Shown here: positions 46,812 to 56,375 of the stretch, one piece after another | Position numbering within the stretch: the stretch's first letter is position 1 | Layout: every line of letters starts with the position of its first letter | Origin: Microbacterium sp. USTB-Y | Lineage (GTDB): Bacteria > Actinomycetota > Actinomycetes > Actinomycetales > Microbacteriaceae | Assembly (NCBI RefSeq): GCF_023703415.1 | Contig: NZ_JAGMTU010000006.1 | Location: 62,001-126,000 of the forward strand | Direction of reading: 5' to 3' | Length of the DNA stretch: 64,000 bases | Notes under the pieces: model-generated | Told to the model about the DNA's origin: nothing | The model's input: the letters and a program-made list of their open reading frames with translations, nothing else | Database searches by the model: none | Program-made: the position numbers and the translations under genes

Positions 46812-47414
46812 TCAGGCCGCGGCGCGCACCTTCGCCGGGGCGGCCGGGGCGAGAGGGTCTCCGAGGCGGACGCCGATCGTCTCGGCCAGCTGCTGCACGG
46901 TGGCGGATCCGGTGCGCTGTGCCGCATCGATCACGATCTGCGCGCACGCGCGGGCGTCGGCGAGCGCGTCGTGATGCGGGAAGGCGCCGAACCCGGCGGC
47001 CTCGGCCGCGACCGGGAGCTTGTAGGAGTCGAGGTCGTAGACCTTGCGGGCCACGGCGAGGCTGCACAGCGAACGGTAGGGCGGGCAGTCGTCGCCGGTC
47101 GCCTCGCACGCACGTCGGATGACGTTGAGGTCGAACCCGGCGTTGTGCGCGACCAGCACGTCCGCGCCGGCGAACGCGCAGAGCCGATCGAGCTGCTCGC
47201 TCCATCCCGGGGCGCCCTGCACCTCGTGCGCGCGGATGCCGTGGATCCGGACGTTCCATTCCTGGAACTCGTCATGCCCGGCCGGCGGGCGAATCAGCCA
47301 GCCGGTCTGCGCGACGACGATGCCGTCCCGCACTCGGACCAGACCGACCGAGCATGCCGAGGCCGGGGAGGAGTTCGCCGTCTCGAAGTCGATCGCGGTG
47401 AAGTCCAGGGCCAC
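46812..47414 (-). CDS. DEDDh 3'-5' exonuclease (DnaQ-like)
   Basis: 200 residues. Exonuclease motifs: FTAIDFETANSSPASACSVG (first Asp/Glu), DVLVAHNAGFDLNVIRR (second Asp) and FPHHDALADARACAQIV (His and last Asp). Stand-alone proofreading-type or repair exonuclease; DNA versus RNA preference unknown. GTG 47414 is chosen for GGAAGG eight bases upstream. Confidence 0.92.
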   Translation of the reverse strand: MALDFTAIDFETANSSPASACSVGLVRVRDGIVVAQTGWLIRPPAGHDEFQEWNVRIHGIRAHEVQGAPGWSEQLDRLCAFAGADVLVAHNAGFDLNVIRRACEATGDDCPPYRSLCSLAVARKVYDLDSYKLPVAAEAAGFGAFPHHDALADARACAQIVIDAAQRTGSATVQQLAETIGVRLGDPLAPAAPAKVRAAA

Positions 47415-47496
47415 GGATCCACCTTCCGTCGACCATGTGCGCCGACGGGGCAGGCGCGCCGCGGAGGGCGTGATCGGCGGGCGTAGTCTCGGGAGC

Positions 47497-48237
47497 ATGG
47501 TGGAACGTGCGACGAGCTTCGGATCCGAGACGGGCAGCTATGAGAAGGGGCGGCCGGAGTATCGGTCGGACGCGGTCGCCTGGCTGCTGGAGCCGCTGGC
47601 GGACGGCGACAGGGCGGTGGTCGACATCGGCGCGGGGACCGGCAAGCTCACCCGCGCCGTGCGGGGCCTCTGGGGCACGGGCGTGACGGCCGTGGATCCG
47701 GATCCGCAGATGCTCGAGGCCCTGTGCGAGAAGACTCCCGGCGTCGAGGCTGTCACCGGCACGGCGGAAGCGCTGCCGCTGCCGGACGCGAGTGCCGACG
47801 CCGCGACCCTCGGGCAGGCCTGGCACTGGGTGGACCCCGTCGCCGCCTCCGCGGAGATCGGCCGCGTCGTGCGCCCCGGTGGCGTGCTCGGGCTCATCTG
47901 GAACGTACGGGACGGCCGCACCGAGTGGGTGCGCCGGCTGACCGCGATCATGGGCGGCAGCGCGGCGGAGCAGATGATCGGCGAGAACACCGTGCGGGTC
48001 GCGGCGCCCTTCGGAGCGCTGGAGGAGCGGCGCTGGGAGTGGTCGCGCGAGATGACGCGCGCCGAGCTGCATGCGATGGCGAGCTCCCGCAGTGTCATCA
48101 TCACGTCGTCGCCGGAGGAGAAGGCGCGGATCGCGCAGGCGATGGACGAGCTCTTCGACGAGCTCGGCCTCGTCGAAGGCGGAACGCTGTCGATGCCGTA
48201 CGTGACCGCGGCCTACCGCGCGATCCGCGGATCGTGA
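47497..48237 (+). CDS. Class I SAM-dependent methyltransferase
   Basis: 246 residues. SAM-binding motif VVDIGAGTGKLTRAVRGL, acidic loop AVDPDPQMLEAL, motif QAWHWVDPVAASAEIGRVVR and the post-core GGVLGLIWNVRDG; similar to the UbiE/YcgJ-like group. Substrate unknown. ATG with TAGTCT seven bases upstream. The last 70 bases of the gene belong to the 91-bp direct repeat that recurs at 49918. Confidence 0.9.
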   Translation: MVERATSFGSETGSYEKGRPEYRSDAVAWLLEPLADGDRAVVDIGAGTGKLTRAVRGLWGTGVTAVDPDPQMLEALCEKTPGVEAVTGTAEALPLPDASADAATLGQAWHWVDPVAASAEIGRVVRPGGVLGLIWNVRDGRTEWVRRLTAIMGGSAAEQMIGENTVRVAAPFGALEERRWEWSREMTRAELHAMASSRSVIITSSPEEKARIAQAMDELFDELGLVEGGTLSMPYVTAAYRAIRGS

Positions 48238-48258
48238 GCGGGCGCGGGCCCCGGTAGA
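48168..48258. repeat. 91-bp direct repeat, left copy
   Basis: Base-for-base identical to 49918-50008. It covers the last 70 bases of the methyltransferase gene and 21 bases beyond its stop. Confidence 0.97.
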
Positions 48259-48325
48259 AAGCGCGCTCGGGGCATTGATCTCAATCAGGTACGGGCCGAG
48301 CTCAGCCCTGAGACCCGCATGTCAG

Positions 48326-49744
48326 TCAGGAATCGTCCCACATCGGCTCACGCATCTTGGTGCGGATCTCAGCATCGTCAATTTCGCCATCGTTAGTGCT
48401 GGGCCTGGAAACGCCGTGGAGGCGCGGGGCTGTGTGGGGCGCATCGAACCACTCGGAAGGGAGTTCATGAGCACGCGTTGCATGGATCGTGACCTGAGCG
48501 GCGATCGCGCTACCGGATACCCGCAGCCACGCAGCCGCTGTCTGCCCCTGCCTTTCGAGGTGCTGAACGGTCGGGATGAAGTGCTGACTGGACCCTGGAG
48601 TGAGTTGTCCGATGCGCTGACCGTCGATGCTGATCTCGATGAGTTCCTTCGGTGCCTTCGGCGTCCCGCGCTGGATGAGCGTGAGAGTGCCGATGACGAG
48701 TGCGCTCGGATCATCGGTTACATACTCGGCCAGCACTTCTTGGTGATGTTCCTCGCCTGTGACCTGCAAGCTCCCACCCCAGGGAATGATGCTGTAGCCC
48801 TCGAAGGGTGGATCATTCAAGGGCAGCATCGATCCGGTGTAGGACAGCGCAAGGCGCACGTTCGCATGGTGGCGGAGCTTTCTCGCATCGTAGTTGTCAC
48901 GTCGTGCCACTGCCCAGATCCGGGCACCGGTCGTCGGGAGATATCCAGCCTCGATAATGCGACGCATGATCGGCTGCGTGACGACCGCGACCTCTTTCTC
49001 GAGGTATCCGACGTGCTGCCCATCGATCAGGACCTTCACCGCGTTCCGGTCGTAAGCATTTGATGGCTCAGGCACAAGTGCTGCGAGGAGCCCGTCCCGG
49101 ACGATTTCCTCGTCGAGCTTCGGCCTACGTCCCAGCACCTTGTGGATGGCATCGAGGCGGGCAAACTCACCAGCGACCTCGGTCCCCGCATGACCGTTGT
49201 ATTCCGGTAGATAGAAGGACGGATACTCCAGTACCCGAGCTTCCCGTTCCTGCGCTTCGCGAGATTCACGTGCAGCGGCCTCGCGGGCCCCTCGTTTCGC
49301 AGCCTCCGCCGCTTCCTGCTCGGCACGGACACGAGCGAGCTCGGCAAGTCGGATCCGTTCACGCTGCTCTGCCTGCTGTCGCGCCAACTGCTGGGATTCC
49401 TCAAGTGCGTGAGCTTTGCGAGCGAGCTCCTCCAGTTGTTCGCGCTGACGCAAAGCCTCTCGCTGGCGCGTCACCATCTCCCGTTCTTCCCGCAGCCGCT
49501 CTCGCTCAGCGCGTGCTGCGGCGCGACGCTCAGTAAATGTTGTCCGGGTGTTGCTCGCCACCGTCTCTTGCGCGGCTTGCTGACGTGCTGCGCGGCGGGT
49601 AAGCGGAGCGACACCGAGTGGATCGATGCTCTGGGCGCCATCGGTCGCCACGTACTCGGTCCACAACGACCCATCCCAATAGCGATGTTGGTGCCGGCCC
49701 GCGGGGTCTGGGTACCACGCGGCCGGAGCGCTCGGGTTCGTCAT
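48326..49744 (-). CDS. DUF2510-coiled coil-HIRAN protein (accessory)
   Basis: 472 residues. Domains: N-terminal DUF2510 (AAWYPDPAGRHQHRYWDGSL, about 8-35); a long Arg/Glu/Gln coiled coil (about 70-170, with ERRAAARAERERLREEREMV); a HIRAN-like domain (about 205-245, LVPEPSNAYDRNAVKVLIDG and HVGYL); and a C-terminal beta-rich part with a second similar motif (EISIDGQRIGQLTPG). HIRAN domains bind DNA ends or stalled forks in HLTF/Rad5-type proteins and also occur in bacterial defence and repair proteins. No catalytic motif was seen. It is the only full gene in the repeat-bounded insert, suggesting transferred cargo. Confidence 0.8.
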   Translation of the reverse strand: MTNPSAPAAWYPDPAGRHQHRYWDGSLWTEYVATDGAQSIDPLGVAPLTRRAARQQAAQETVASNTRTTFTERRAAARAERERLREEREMVTRQREALRQREQLEELARKAHALEESQQLARQQAEQRERIRLAELARVRAEQEAAEAAKRGAREAAARESREAQEREARVLEYPSFYLPEYNGHAGTEVAGEFARLDAIHKVLGRRPKLDEEIVRDGLLAALVPEPSNAYDRNAVKVLIDGQHVGYLEKEVAVVTQPIMRRIIEAGYLPTTGARIWAVARRDNYDARKLRHHANVRLALSYTGSMLPLNDPPFEGYSIIPWGGSLQVTGEEHHQEVLAEYVTDDPSALVIGTLTLIQRGTPKAPKELIEISIDGQRIGQLTPGSSQHFIPTVQHLERQGQTAAAWLRVSGSAIAAQVTIHATRAHELPSEWFDAPHTAPRLHGVSRPSTNDGEIDDAEIRTKMREPMWDDS

Positions 49745-49759
49745 CGGAGGCCTCTCGGG

Positions 49760-49882
49760 TCAATCGTTGACGAAGTCGGAGTTGGGGACGCCGTCGTCCT
49801 CGTCAATAGTCTCGTTCGCGATGAGATCATAGTCGGCTCGACGACTCGGTGACCGCCTGCTCAGCCTGTCGAGCCGGTTCAA
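49760..49882 (-). CDS. Possible 40-codon small ORF or gene remnant
   Basis: A minus-strand frame ends 15 bases before the DUF2510/HIRAN start and encodes an acidic, natural-looking C-terminus (YDLIANETIDEDDGVPNSDF). The only candidate start is TTG at 49882. An overlapping frame ending at 49827 (MIEPARQAEQAVTESSSRL) also looks coding and is cut by the direct repeat. Either may be the tail of a truncated gene. Confidence 0.3.
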   Translation of the reverse strand: MNRLDRLSRRSPSRRADYDLIANETIDEDDGVPNSDFVND

Positions 49883-49917
49883 TCATCAGGCTGCGCGACT
49901 TCTGCGACGCGAGGTCC

Positions 49918-50008
49918 CCTCGTCGAAGGCGGAACGCTGTCGATGCCGTACGTGACCGCGGCCTACCGCGCGATCCGCGGATCGTGAGCGGGCGCGGGCC
50001 CCGGTAGA
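49918..50008. repeat. 91-bp direct repeat, right copy
   Basis: Identical to 48168-48258; ends inside the TAGACT box upstream of ychF. It is a duplicate of the methyltransferase 3' end with no gene of its own. Confidence 0.97.
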
Positions 50009-50018
50009 CTCGTACCCC

Positions 50019-51092
<1,074 letters not shown>

Positions 51093-51329
51093 ATCTGAAC
51101 TGTGAGCTGGCGTGGTACTAGCGCCTGCGCGATGGCGTAATTCGCATCGGACGTCTGAGGCAATGCTCGGATGAGGGCAGCTCACACCTCCGACGGCGTC
51201 GTCGTGTCGATGTCTGTGGCGGAGGCCGTTGTGCTGCACGTCATGTCGGACGTTCAGCAGGCCCTCACCCTTCTGATCCCGACTCTCGGCTCCGAGGAGT
51301 ACGGTTCGGTGACGTTTCGCTCCAATTAC

Positions 51330-51345
51330 GTAGCGCGGGTGCTAC
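51330..51345. promoter_or_regulatory. Candidate operator/promoter of the Phd-VapC pair
   Basis: GTAGC, six bases, GCTAC: a dyad overlapping the -10 box TACACT (51343-51348), which is itself six bases before the antitoxin ATG. Position fits autorepression. Confidence 0.45.
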
Positions 51346-51354
51346 ACTCGTCGC

Positions 51355-51636
51355 ATGAGTGTGAGCGATTCGCACATCGAGAGCCTCTCCCAGCGTGAGC
51401 TGCGCAACGAGTCCGGGCGTGTTCTTCGTCTTGTCGGCGAGGGTCAGTCGTTCGTTCTGACCAACCGAGGCGTCGCCGTCGGTCGTATCGTCCCGCTCGA
51501 CGCGCCCGCCGCCACGCTGCCGATCGTTCGGGCTGCGAAGCGCGTCGGAGGCTGGGCCGCGCTGAGCCCTCAGCCCGTCGAGAGTGATCGACTCTTGTCG
51601 CGCATCGTCGACGAGCTTCGCGAGGACCGGGTGTGA
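51355..51636 (+). CDS. Phd/YefM-type antitoxin
   Basis: 93 residues. N-terminal Phd-like DNA-binding motif SQRELRNESGRVLRLVGEGQ then SFVLTNRGVAVGRIVPLD, followed by a toxin-binding tail. It would neutralise the PIN toxin and repress the operon. Stop overlaps the toxin start by four bases. Confidence 0.88.
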   Translation: MSVSDSHIESLSQRELRNESGRVLRLVGEGQSFVLTNRGVAVGRIVPLDAPAATLPIVRAAKRVGGWAALSPQPVESDRLLSRIVDELREDRV

Positions 51637-52034
51637 GCAGCGCTCCACTCGTCTACGTCGATACCTCCGCATTCGGAGCGCTTCTCATCTCCCAGGTCGA
51701 GACCGAGGCGCTGGTGGAGTGGCTCGACGGTGCGGACGTCAGCCTCGTCTCGAGCGATCTGCTCGAGACGGAGCTGCGTCGGATGGCCGTGCGCGAGGGA
51801 CGGGACCAGGCGAAGGTCAGTGCGATCCTCGAGGGCGTTTCTCTTGCGGCGCTCGATCGTGCCGTGTACCGCTCGGCGGGGTTCTTGCCGATGCCCTATC
51901 TGCGCACTCTCGACGCACTCCATTTGGAGGCGGCGATCCGCCTGGACGTCGATGCCGTCCTCACGTACGACCATCGGCTTGCTGAAGCGGCGCGGGCCGC
52001 TGGCCTCGATGTCATTGCTCCTGGTCGCGGATGA
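51633..52034 (+). CDS. PIN-domain (VapC-type) toxin
   Basis: 133 residues with the PIN acidic residues: VYVDTSAFGALL (Asp), SDLLETELRRMA (Glu), LRTLDALHLEAAI (Asp) and VLTYDHRLAEAA (Asp). VapC toxins cut tRNA or rRNA when released from antitoxin. The GTG start overlaps the antitoxin gene. Confidence 0.92.
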   Translation: MSSAPLVYVDTSAFGALLISQVETEALVEWLDGADVSLVSSDLLETELRRMAVREGRDQAKVSAILEGVSLAALDRAVYRSAGFLPMPYLRTLDALHLEAAIRLDVDAVLTYDHRLAEAARAAGLDVIAPGRG

Positions 52035-52284
52035 GTGGGTTGACGGATCTGTTTTCGTTGGACGGATGCGAATATTGCTTGACACGGCTCCGACCGGGGT
52101 CCGACTCGCGCCCTGCCCGCCCTTCGTCCGCGGGCGCGAAGTCAGCTCGGAAGCGATCGTGCACGGGTCATTCGTCGGCTACGAGTTCAAGCGCTCCGTG
52201 ATGCCCGTTCAGCAAGTGGTGATGGCTCGTGCCCTCGCATGACGTTCTGCGAACCGGGGAACGTGGTTGCGTTCAGATACAGAT

Positions 52285-52312
52285 CAGTCTGCAGAGCCAT
52301 TTCGGCAGACTG
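52285..52312. promoter_or_regulatory. Inverted repeat ahead of the MOSC gene
   Basis: CAGTCTGC and GCAGACTG, perfect 8-bp arms 12 bases apart, directly upstream of the AAAGGGA ribosome site. Could be an operator or a leader hairpin. Confidence 0.45.
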
Positions 52313-52326
52313 GAAAGGGAGCCACA

Positions 52327-52995
52327 ATGGCCCATGTCGTCTCAGTGAACGTCGGCGCGGAGCGACCGAACGCCGCCAAGGACACCCCTACCGGCATCCA
52401 TAAGCGGCCGGTGGAGATTATCGAGCTGCGACGACCCGGCTCGAAGCACGGGGGACTCGGCAGCGGCGTCGTGGGTGACTTCATCGGCGACCGGCAGCAC
52501 CACGGCGGCGACTATCAAGCCGTGTACGCGGTCTCCCGTGAGGAGCTGGACTGGTGGGGCAAGGAGCTCGGTCGTCATCTGGATGACGGCATGTTCGGGG
52601 AGAACCTCACCACGACCGGTATCGATATCGACCACGCGCTCATCGGTGAGCGCTGGCAGGTGGGGGACGCCGTGGTGCTCCGGGTCGAGGGACCCCGGAT
52701 CCCGTGCGGCACGTTCCGCATGCACATGGGGGAGGCGGGCTGGCTCAAGCGGTTCGTCGATCATGGCCTGTCAGGTGCCTATCTGTCCGTCGAGCGGCCG
52801 GGATTCGTCCGGCCAGGCGAGACGATTACGGTGCTCTCCCGCCCAGACCATGCGATCGATGTGCCGACGGTCTTCCGAGCGTTCTACGACGACGTCGAAG
52901 CTATGCGGGAGGTCATCGAGGCAGGCGTGCTCTCGGATTCCGAGGAGACCGCGGCGCTGGAAGCCCGTCTTGAGCGGTTGAATCGCAGACGCTGA
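52327..52995 (+). CDS. MOSC domain protein (YiiM-like)
   Basis: 222 residues. MOSC core: GSGVVGDFIGDRQHHGGDYQ, DDGMFGENLTTTGIDID, VLRVEGPRIPCGTF with the conserved Cys, and GLSGAYLSVERPGFVRPGE. YiiM-like proteins use molybdenum cofactor to reduce N-hydroxylated bases such as 6-hydroxylaminopurine. ATG 52327 follows AAAGGGA. Confidence 0.9.
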   Translation: MAHVVSVNVGAERPNAAKDTPTGIHKRPVEIIELRRPGSKHGGLGSGVVGDFIGDRQHHGGDYQAVYAVSREELDWWGKELGRHLDDGMFGENLTTTGIDIDHALIGERWQVGDAVVLRVEGPRIPCGTFRMHMGEAGWLKRFVDHGLSGAYLSVERPGFVRPGETITVLSRPDHAIDVPTVFRAFYDDVEAMREVIEAGVLSDSEETAALEARLERLNRRR

Positions 52996-53176
52996 GGAGT
53001 GGCGAGACTCAAGTCGTGGAGGTCGCTCCATCTCGCGAGAGTCTGGTCATCTGTCTCGTGCCGTCGAATGACGCGCGATTGCAGTTCGAGCCGGTAGGCG
53101 CGATGCCGGTGATGTGGAACGATTCCGAGCTGCTCCGTTCCGAGCCCGGCCCCTGAAGCCAGGGTTCGAGTCCGGG

Positions 53177-53521
53177 TCAGCGTCCCTGGCGCTTCTTGTA
53201 GGGCTTGGGCTGGCCCTTCACGGCGGGTGCCCGGCCCTTTCCCTTGGACGCCTTCGCCTTGCCGCCGGACGGCGCATCCGACTTCTGCGGAGGCGTGGGC
53301 GCCGCGGCGATCCTGTCCCGCGCCTCGGGGAGCAGGAGAAGGCCGGCACTGGTCAGACGGGTGGAACCGCCGCGGGTGACGAGCGGGTGCCCGACCTCCT
53401 CCTCGAGCTTCTCGATGGACGAGTACAGCGCGGCGAGCGGGATGCTTAGGCGGGCTGCCGCGCGCGGGAAGTGCAGCTCCTCGGCGACGGCGACGAATCC
53501 CCTCAGGTGGGTGATCTTCAT
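53177..53521 (-). CDS. Short LysR-like protein: HTH domain with basic tail
   Basis: 114 residues. The N-terminal 65 residues are a LysR-type winged helix (LRGFVAVAEELHFPRAAARL, IPLAALYSSIEKLEEEVGHP), but the effector domain is missing; instead there is a Lys/Pro-rich tail ending KPYKKRQGR. The tail looks selected rather than random, so this seems a natural short DNA-binding protein, not a simple truncation. GAGGACGG precedes the ATG. Divergent from the alpha/beta hydrolase. Confidence 0.78.
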   Translation of the reverse strand: MKITHLRGFVAVAEELHFPRAAARLSIPLAALYSSIEKLEEEVGHPLVTRGGSTRLTSAGLLLLPEARDRIAAAPTPPQKSDAPSGGKAKASKGKGRAPAVKGQPKPYKKRQGR

Positions 53522-53647
53522 GGAAATCCGTCCTCTCGCGCGCGGATCGCGGCGTCGTCCAGCGTACGGGGCTTCGTCGCACGATGCGCTGCACACGGAT
53601 TCACCGGGAGGGTGTCGTCGCGTGGACCGGCGCACTACCGTGGGGTC

Positions 53648-54421
53648 GTGGAAGCGCGCGGGAGCAAGACCTCGGTGCACTACGTCGAGCATGGCCGGGG
53701 ACTTCCTGCGCTGATCCTCCACGGCGCGGGCGTCGACCATCGCGAGTCCGAGGCCTGCTTCGAGCCGGCGTTCTCCGGGATCCGCGGAGTCCGGAGGATC
53801 TATCCCGATCTGCCAGGCATGGGCCGCACGTCGGCGCCGGAGGATCTTCGCAGCGCAGAGGACGTCGTGGTCGTGCTCCTCGACTTCGCGGAGCAGGTGA
53901 GCGACGGCGAGTCCTGGCTCCTCGTGGCCCACTCGGCGGGTGCGCATTTTGCGCGGGCGATTGCGGCGCGGAATCCCGAGCGGACGGCGGGCCTCGCCCT
54001 GGTCTGCCCGCTGCTTCCGGACACCCGGGATGTACCGGAGCATCGCGTGATCGACGGATCCGGCGATCTCGGCGATGACGAGTTCCGGGGGTACTTCGTC
54101 GTGCAGACGCCGGAGATGCTGGAGCGGTACGAGCGGTTCGTGGTGCCCGGTATGGCTCTCGCCGATGAGGGCGCGATGGAGCGGATCGCCGAGCAGTGGG
54201 AGCTCGCGCCGGGGGAGGGCACACCGTTCGCCGGGCCGACGCTCGTCGTGGCGGGCCGGCTCGATTCGACGGTCGGGTACGCCGCCGCGCTCGATCTTGT
54301 GGACCGCTACCCGCGCGCGACGGCCGCGGTCCTGGACGACGCCGGGCACGCGCTGCCGCACGAGCGGCCCGAGCTGCTCCGCGCGCTGATCCACGACTGG
54401 GTGGATCGGGTTCTGCGCTGA
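53648..54421 (+). CDS. Alpha/beta hydrolase
   Basis: 257 residues. Nucleophile elbow AHSAGAHFARAIAARNP with Ser, HGAGVDHRES oxyanion region, AGRLDSTVGY with Asp and DDAGHALPHE with catalytic His. Substrate unknown. GTG 53648 is chosen because TACCGT lies exactly six bases upstream. Confidence 0.88.
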   Translation: MEARGSKTSVHYVEHGRGLPALILHGAGVDHRESEACFEPAFSGIRGVRRIYPDLPGMGRTSAPEDLRSAEDVVVVLLDFAEQVSDGESWLLVAHSAGAHFARAIAARNPERTAGLALVCPLLPDTRDVPEHRVIDGSGDLGDDEFRGYFVVQTPEMLERYERFVVPGMALADEGAMERIAEQWELAPGEGTPFAGPTLVVAGRLDSTVGYAAALDLVDRYPRATAAVLDDAGHALPHERPELLRALIHDWVDRVLR

Positions 54422-54480
54422 GCGTCCCCGCGCACGCGAGGCTCGTAGGATGACGGTGTCGTCCAGAGGAGGCACGGCCC

Positions 54481-54642
54481 ATGTCCGATAGCGATGAGCA
54501 GCCCACGGCACCGCATGTCCCGGCACCCGGTGAGCCGACGATCCCCGAACTCGAGGTCGACGAGAACATCGCACCTCGACCGGAGGAGGAGATCGCGGAT
54601 CTGCTCCGCGCCGAACCGGATGAGGACGATCAGGTCAGCTGA
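54481..54642 (+). CDS. Small acidic protein (53 residues)
   Basis: Starts at ATG 54481 with GAGGAGG about eight bases upstream. The sequence is Pro/Glu/Asp-rich ([39 protein letters not shown]) and natural in composition. Unknown function, probably disordered. Its 3' end overlaps the convergent YciI gene by eight bases. Confidence 0.6.
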   Translation: MSDSDEQPTAPHVPAPGEPTIPELEVDENIAPRPEEEIADLLRAEPDEDDQVS

Positions 54643-54976
54643 CCCGGCGCACCTCCTGGGGCCAGCCGCAGGCTTCGGCGATCCTGCCCGCCCAGTGCCT
54701 CGCGGTGTCGTCGTCGGCGACGTCGATGATCGTGAGGCCGCCGATGCGCTGCTCGGTGGGGGCGAAGGGTCCCGCGTCGATCACCGTCGTTCCGCTCGTC
54801 GCGTCGGCGGTGAACGCCGCAGCATCGTCCTCGTGCACGCCTCCGGCGAAGACGAGGGCCCCGGCGTCCCTGATGTCCGACACGACGGCATTGGCGAGCG
54901 GCCCGCGTTCCGCGAACCACTCGGGGCTGTGATCGCCCACCCACTGCTGGTTGAAGTAGATGATGTACTGAGTCAT
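54635..54976 (-). CDS. YciI family protein
   Basis: 113 residues with the YCII ferredoxin-like fold: [56 protein letters not shown] and [14 protein letters not shown]. Related proteins are small dehydrochlorinases or accessory proteins. GAGGAG is six bases before the ATG. Confidence 0.88.
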   Translation of the reverse strand: MTQYIIYFNQQWVGDHSPEWFAERGPLANAVVSDIRDAGALVFAGGVHEDDAAAFTADATSGTTVIDAGPFAPTEQRIGGLTIIDVADDDTARHWAGRIAEACGWPQEVRRVS

Positions 54977-55132
54977 CGCCGCTCCTCGCGTCGCCCGTGC
55001 GGTCACGGGCCCTCTCGCGATCGTACGCCGCGGGATTCCGGGCTCTCGAGCCCGGAACGAGGATCCGGATCGGCTCTCCTGTCCCGACGCCGGCCCAGCA
55101 GAGGCCGCGGCGGGACTCGGTACGATGGCTCG

Positions 55133-55708
55133 GTGACTACCGAGAACAACAGCATCTTCGAACCCGATGGCCGCGCGATCCCCTACGTCGACGAGATGTC
55201 GGAGGGCGACGGGCCCGTTCTGGTGCTGATCCCGGGCCGCGGCCTGGAGGGCGGCGCGCTCGGCTCGGTCGCGCACATCCTCGCCGGCGAGGGGATCCGC
55301 GTGCTGCGGATCGGCAACCGCGCCGCCGACGACGCGACGCTCGACGAGCGCGTCCAGGACGCGAGCGACGTGATGGATCACGTCGGCATCGGCGCCACCT
55401 GGATCGGCGGCCACGGGGTCGGCGGGACCGTCGCCCGTGCACTGTCCGCGAAGCGCACCGACCGTGCTCTCGGCGTGCTGCTGCTCGGGGTCGAGGACGT
55501 CGACGTGCCGATCGCGCCCTCCGTGCCGATCCTCATCATCCAGGGGTCCGCGGACGACGTCATGCCCCCGGCGAACGGCGAGAAGCTGCGCGACTCCGCG
55601 AAGGAGCGCGCGAGCGTCGTCACGATCGAGGGCGGCGGCCACCTGTTCCCGGTGAGCGATCCGGTCGACACGGCCTTCGCCATCGAGGACTACCTGGCCT
55701 GGGACTGA
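55133..55708 (+). CDS. Alpha/beta-hydrolase fold protein lacking the nucleophile
   Basis: 191 residues with the hydrolase fold: [17 protein letters not shown], elbow [31 protein letters not shown] and [11 protein letters not shown]. The elbow residue that should be Ser, Asp or Cys is Gly95 (G-H-G-V-G), so ordinary esterase chemistry is unlikely. Possibly a binding or regulatory protein. GTG start with TACGAT exactly six bases upstream. Its stop shares one base with the next start. Confidence 0.82.
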   Translation: MTTENNSIFEPDGRAIPYVDEMSEGDGPVLVLIPGRGLEGGALGSVAHILAGEGIRVLRIGNRAADDATLDERVQDASDVMDHVGIGATWIGGHGVGGTVARALSAKRTDRALGVLLLGVEDVDVPIAPSVPILIIQGSADDVMPPANGEKLRDSAKERASVVTIEGGGHLFPVSDPVDTAFAIEDYLAWD

Positions 55709-56262
55709 TGATCGGGTCCATTGCGGACTCGCCGGAACGCACCGTCCTGCTCGTGATCGACATGCAGAACGGCGTCATGCCCGGCTGCTTCGACGAGCGC
55801 GGAGTGCTCGAGCGGACCGACGCCCTCGTGCGCCGGGCGCGCAGCGAAGGGGTTCCGGTGGTGTGGGTGCACCACGATCCGGTCGGCGTGGGCACGCCCG
55901 ACTGGGAGCTCGCTTCGCCGCTCGCGCGTGCCGACGGGGAGCCGCTCGTGCGCAAGAGCTACCGCGACGCCTTCGCCGGCACCGATCTGCAGGAGGTGCT
56001 CGATGCCTTCGGCGCGACTCGCCTGGTGGTCGCCGGCGCGCAGTCGGACTTCTGCGTGCGCACCACCACGCAGCGGGCAGCCGCCGAGGGCTACGACGTC
56101 ACGCTCGTGCGCGATGCGCACACGACGGTCGACGCGACCGTGGACGGCGTCCGGATCACGGGCGAGCAGATCGTCGCCCACACCAACATGTACTTCTCCG
56201 GTCTCCGCTACCCGGGGCAGGAGTTCGCCGTCGCCCGGCACGACGAGGTCGCGCTGGCCTGA
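55708..56262 (+). CDS. Isochorismatase-like cysteine hydrolase
   Basis: 184 residues. Catalytic triad of the family: Asp in [15 protein letters not shown], Lys in [15 protein letters not shown] and Cys in [17 protein letters not shown]. Related enzymes hydrolyse amides such as nicotinamide or N-carbamoyl compounds; substrate unknown. Translationally coupled to the upstream gene (TGATG). Confidence 0.9.
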   Translation: MIGSIADSPERTVLLVIDMQNGVMPGCFDERGVLERTDALVRRARSEGVPVVWVHHDPVGVGTPDWELASPLARADGEPLVRKSYRDAFAGTDLQEVLDAFGATRLVVAGAQSDFCVRTTTQRAAAEGYDVTLVRDAHTTVDATVDGVRITGEQIVAHTNMYFSGLRYPGQEFAVARHDEVALA

Positions 56263-56280
56263 CGTGCGGCTGGCCTCCAC

Positions 56281-56301
56281 AACCCGGGCACCTTCCGGGT
56301 T
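56281..56301. terminator. Weak hairpin after isochorismatase gene
   Basis: AACCCGG and CCGGGTT, 7-bp arms with a 7-base loop, 19 bases after the stop. Confidence 0.5.
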
Positions 56302-56375
56302 TCGCGCCGATCTCGCCTCGAACGCGTTCCCCGGGAGCGCGAGCGGGCATCCTCGACGCGGGGGATCAGAGAGGA

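Larger units (their letters stand above)
48259..49917. mobile_element. Inserted segment carrying the DUF2510/HIRAN gene
   Basis: 1659 bases enclosed by two perfect 91-bp direct repeats. Its base composition is visibly lower in GC than either flank. The right copy keeps the full TAGACT box and start of ychF, while the left copy runs into foreign sequence after TAGA, so the segment was added between the methyltransferase gene and ychF. No integrase or transposase is inside. Confidence 0.75.

Noticed and set aside
48259..49917. Insertion sequence or integron cassette
   Set aside because: No transposase, integrase, terminal inverted repeats or attC-like hairpin; the long direct repeat is a duplicated gene end rather than a short target duplication.
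51171..51398. 75-codon plus-strand frame before the Phd-type antitoxin
   Set aside because: Partly natural composition, but it runs out of frame over the antitoxin start and promoter dyad and has no ribosome site.
53155..53180. GGTTCGAGTCC resembling a tRNA T loop
   Set aside because: The flanking bases do not form a T stem and no acceptor or anticodon arm can be built around it.
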